Positions 61,293 to 64,000 of a stretch of 64,000 nt of DNA are shown here, piece by piece. The position numbers and the translations under genes are program-made. The stretch is from contig CAZNJB010000001.1 in assembly GCA_964573255.1 (NCBI GenBank), positions 1 through 64,000 on the forward strand, given 5' to 3'. Below the pieces are notes generated by a model, which had not been told where the DNA came from, did no database searches, and was given only the letters and a program-made list of their open reading frames with translations. The stretch comes from CAYNUJ01 sp964573255. GTDB lineage: Bacteria > Bacteroidota > Ignavibacteria > Ignavibacteriales > Melioribacteraceae. How positions within the stretch are numbered: the stretch's first letter is position 1; each line of letters starts with the position of its first letter.

Positions 61293-64000
61293 TTATTGAA
61301 CTATACTCAACCTTACATTATCCACATAAATATTCATTGGACCGGAATACATTCCCACTCCTGTAATTGTAACTCTTACACCGAGAGCATCCTTAGTTAT
61401 CTTTCCCTTTGAAGAAACATGCAGCCATCTACCTTTAATCTCTTCAGGTTTTAAATGCAGCTCTTCGATGTGTGTTTCCGCAACAAGCCAATGAATATTA
61501 TAATCACGTATTTCCGATACATATATTTGAGGTGGTCTTCTGGGTACCTCTCCTGCTTCATACCCTCTTCCCCACCAGGTAGGTAATTTTCTTTCTTTAA
61601 TGAACACATCCATTTCTATTTCAATCTCTTTTCCGCGCATTAAAGTAACAAAATAAGGATCAATATTTTGATATATCCAACTTCTTGTTTCACCGGTAAC
61701 TTCCCATTCCTTTGCCCAACTTGTATCCACCGGAATTACACCTTCAGCCTCTAAACGTCTTTGCGCATTATCAGCTTGATAAGGACTTGGAGCATCGGTA
61801 TAGGCTTGCGTTAAATAAAAGTTCACCGAATTTTTACCGTCACTTACAACATCATTCGAAACAGAGATTACTTCTTTTTCTCCTTCCGGCGCAGGAGGCT
61901 GCTCATATTTCCATAACAATAATTTACCGGAATCATCCAGTGCTTCAAAGCTTGGGTTCTTAATAAAATTCGAACCGAGGAATTTTTTCTCTAAGTAATT
62001 TTTTGCTTTGTAGTCTATTGTTTTTGAAAACGAAGAACCGAAATGTGCCACCCAAATTTCTGCGGGATTATGCGGATTTATATCTATTGAATGATACCTT
62101 CTCTGCATGCGTTCCATAGATTTTTCGCCTACCATTTCCCACGTTGCGCCTTTATCAAACGATCTATAGACACCATAGTTTTCTACAATAATATATACTA
62201 TTTCAGGAGCTACCGGATTAATACAAACACCGCTTACTTCACCTATTCCATGTATATCATCAACCGGACTCTGGAATACCAATTCCCAATTTATCCCTCC
62301 GTCGGTTGTTTTATAAAGTCCTCCTTTTGCCCAGTCTTCATTGTCTTTACCAGGCTCTAAAAGAAAGTTCTCATTCCAAGCAGCAGCATATACAGTATTG
62401 GGATCACTCGGATCAACGGCTAAATCTTGAACGTTTGGTATTTCTCTTGTTTGATTACATTTCTGCCAACTATTGCCGGAATCGGTAGTTTTAAATATTC
62501 CGCCAAACATTCCCGGCTGTAAATAAGGATAAGCATCAGCTCCTTTTGTAATTGGACGAATCCCTTTTGATCCGCCAACACCCAAATAGAGAGTTTTAGG
62601 ATCGGAAGGTGCCATTTCCAACCACATTAATCGAGTATTTCCGTTAAACATTTCTTTTGGCGTAATATTCTTAAACGTATTTCCATCATCAATGCTTTTA
62701 TACACTCCGTTACCAAAACTCGCAACATAAACCGTTCTATTGAATTTTGGTGATGAAGGATCTATCACTATTGAACGAATAATTCCATCATCCAAGCCGT
62801 TCTTTTCATAAATAGGTCTCCAATTCCATCCACCATCAACCGACTTAATCACTATCCCTCCGGCAGATGCTCTGTTGGAAGTACTTTTCATACTGATAGA
62901 TGCATATATTGTAGTTGAAAGCTGTGGGTCAACAGTCATTGATTGACACGAACCGGATGTATTCACTAATCTATCTCTCCAGTAAGCAGCTTGATTAACC
63001 TCTCCTCGATGAAAAGGAATTACATTAATTATACTTTCACCGTTATCTTCTGAAAGCATCAATCCGGTATCTGAAAATCCCAACCAAACAATTCCCGGAC
63101 GATTCGGATCAAAAACCACTCTATATTCAGTAAGTAACGTTAATCCGGTAGTTGTCCACCTGTCTCTTCTTACCTCTCTCATACCAAAATGATGCCACGT
63201 CTTTCCACCATCAGTGGTTTTTTTGTTGTAATCCAAATAAACTAAATTTGGATCTTGAGGATCGATTAACATAATCATTCCGGAAACAGATTCATGTTGG
63301 CGATAATTCATCGGCCAATTCAACTCTTCATTATATTTCCAGTGAGTTAATAATTTAAATGACCTTCCACCATCCTGGCTGCCATAGACTCCTTCGTCAT
63401 TAACTGCTGCTACATAAACAATGTTCGAATTAGCTTTGTTTGCAACAACCCTCAATGGATTTTTGTTATCAAGACCGTTTTCTAATTTAGTCCAGCTTTT
63501 TCCAAAATCTTCACTTTTATATAAACCTTCCAGCGGGAAAGCCGCATATATAACTCCATCGGAACATACCGCAACCTGATTACATTCCGATTCAGGCAAA
63601 CCTGATTTTATAAGCTTCCATTTACTATCAAATCCGTCTTTAACAAAAAGTCCCAAATTAGTCGGATAGTAAATTTTTCTTTTCGAAGCCTGCTCACTAC
63701 TAAATTCCATCTCCAATGCATTTAGATGACGTTTTTGATGAATTTTGGAAATTGGTAATCCATCACTATAGTCATTCCAGCTATAACCACCATCTGTAGA
63801 AATTACAACCCCCATATTTGCTGTGGTCCAATATAATATTCTTCCATCGGCAGGATCAACCAAACCGCTTTGCCCTCTGCTCTTTCCAAATATTTCAGAA
63901 GCGTACAGCTGCCTCCATGTATCCCCCTTATCCGTACTCTTCCAGATCCCCGATTTTTCTTTAACTTTACTAATTTGGTTCATATAGATTATATTTGGAT
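61293..64000 (-). CDS. Asp-box (BNR/sortilin-like) propeller protein, 5' end outside the window
   Basis: At least 902 codons. An ATG lies at 63983, but the frame stays open upstream to the edge and reads PNIIY there, the usual lead-in to a BNR repeat (…DPNIIY…GIWKSTDKGDTW). I therefore take it as truncated. At least eleven Asp boxes of the form S/TxDxGxxW occur (STDKGDTW, STDGGYSW, SEDFGKSW, TTDGGKTW, SVDGGWNW, TTDSGNSW, TTDGGINW, SFDKGATW and others), building one or two beta-propellers as in sialidases, xyloglucanases and sortilins. The C-terminal ~210 residues (from NFIKNPSFEAL) resemble a carbohydrate-binding jelly roll. No sialidase RIP motif was seen, so a binding or non-sialidase role is likely. 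Confidence 0.8.
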   Translation of the reverse strand, partial: PNIIYMNQISKVKEKSGIWKSTDKGDTWRQLYASEIFGKSRGQSGLVDPADGRILYWTTANMGVVISTDGGYSWNDYSDGLPISKIHQKRHLNALEMEFSSEQASKRKIYYPTNLGLFVKDGFDSKWKLIKSGLPESECNQVAVCSDGVIYAAFPLEGLYKSEDFGKSWTKLENGLDNKNPLRVVANKANSNIVYVAAVNDEGVYGSQDGGRSFKLLTHWKYNEELNWPMNYRQHESVSGMIMLIDPQDPNLVYLDYNKKTTDGGKTWHHFGMREVRRDRWTTTGLTLLTEYRVVFDPNRPGIVWLGFSDTGLMLSEDNGESIINVIPFHRGEVNQAAYWRDRLVNTSGSCQSMTVDPQLSTTIYASISMKSTSNRASAGGIVIKSVDGGWNWRPIYEKNGLDDGIIRSIVIDPSSPKFNRTVYVASFGNGVYKSIDDGNTFKNITPKEMFNGNTRLMWLEMAPSDPKTLYLGVGGSKGIRPITKGADAYPYLQPGMFGGIFKTTDSGNSWQKCNQTREIPNVQDLAVDPSDPNTVYAAAWNENFLLEPGKDNEDWAKGGLYKTTDGGINWELVFQSPVDDIHGIGEVSGVCINPVAPEIVYIIVENYGVYRSFDKGATWEMVGEKSMERMQRRYHSIDINPHNPAEIWVAHFGSSFSKTIDYKAKNYLEKKFLGSNFIKNPSFEALDDSGKLLLWKYEQPPAPEGEKEVISVSNDVVSDGKNSVNFYLTQAYTDAPSPYQADNAQRRLEAEGVIPVDTSWAKEWEVTGETRSWIYQNIDPYFVTLMRGKEIEIEMDVFIKERKLPTWWGRGYEAGEVPRRPPQIYVSEIRDYNIHWLVAETHIEELHLKPEEIKGRWLHVSSKGKITKDALGVRVTITGVGMYSGPMNIYVDNVRLSIVQ

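Noticed and set aside
1..64000. tRNA, rRNA and CRISPR arrays
   Set aside because: No cloverleaf-like sequences with CCA-type ends, no rRNA cores and no regularly spaced repeats were seen in any intergenic gap on reading through both strands.

Overview
The window is AT-rich, protein-dense DNA that I read as a member of the Ignavibacteria (Bacteroidota/Chlorobi lineage). The support is a type IX secretion C-terminal sorting domain with the NPFNPST signature, a PorV/PorQ-like outer-membrane barrel, a Bacteroidota-type LptE lipoprotein, DUF2723 and DUF3108 proteins, A-rich translation starts and TAnnTTTG-like promoter boxes. The genus is inference. I saw no rRNA, tRNA or CRISPR array.

Layout. 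(1) 1-4060 is an accessory region on the minus strand: the 5' end of an EcoRI-type adenine methyltransferase, an outer-membrane barrel gene flanked by attC-like inverted sites, a small ORF and its broken paralogue, a DUF1016/YhcG-type nuclease, and a decayed intergenic repeat. (2) 4060-17900 holds envelope and signalling genes: a thioesterase, a membrane thioredoxin with a YwqK/MORN-type repeat protein, the run apbE - large propeller/PAS sensor kinase - type IX-secreted M23 peptidase - unknown secreted protein, a NodB-like lipoprotein and a DUF4139 protein. (3) 17977-32660 is mostly housekeeping: carA-carB, two bacteriohemerythrins, an SRPBCC protein, a serine hydrolase, a zinc-ribbon protein, a Nif3-like protein, and glnE - DUF2723 - arfB joined by ATGA overlaps. 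(4) 32658-41989 is one long minus-strand run: a new 48-residue membrane ORF, miaB, SPOR protein, metallo-hydrolase, sigma-54 activator, lptE, GT2, TPR protein, alkyladenine glycosylase, GT9 and DUF3108. (5) 42220-47560 is on the plus strand, except for one small membrane protein: a sugar-kinase/RapZ-C fusion next to a MurU-like nucleotidyltransferase, an esterase, yjjX, a GNAT and DUF2721. (6) 47700-64000 is a minus-strand glycan catabolism locus: agaS - kbaZ-like - PfkB kinase, a GH3 beta-N-acetylhexosaminidase-type enzyme, two DUF2264 proteins (one exported, one cytosolic), an SDR, an enolase-superfamily dehydratase/racemase, a sodium:solute symporter, and an Asp-box propeller protein running off the right edge.

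How they work together. The right-hand locus looks like capture, import and breakdown of an amino-sugar/uronate-type glycan. The exported propeller and DUF2264 protein act outside, the symporter imports, and the cytosolic DUF2264 and GH3 enzymes release monomers. The enolase-family enzyme, SDR, AgaS, sugar kinase and aldolase-type protein then feed central metabolism. A sugar-phosphate isomerase/epimerase gene in this operon has been reduced to a 35-codon remnant. The AmgK/MurU-like pair at 42-44 kb points to cell-wall amino-sugar recycling.

Least explained by known annotation are the attC-like cassette structure at the left edge, a possible sigma-54 mini-transcript at 27.1-27.3 kb, and the kinase/RapZ-C fusion.
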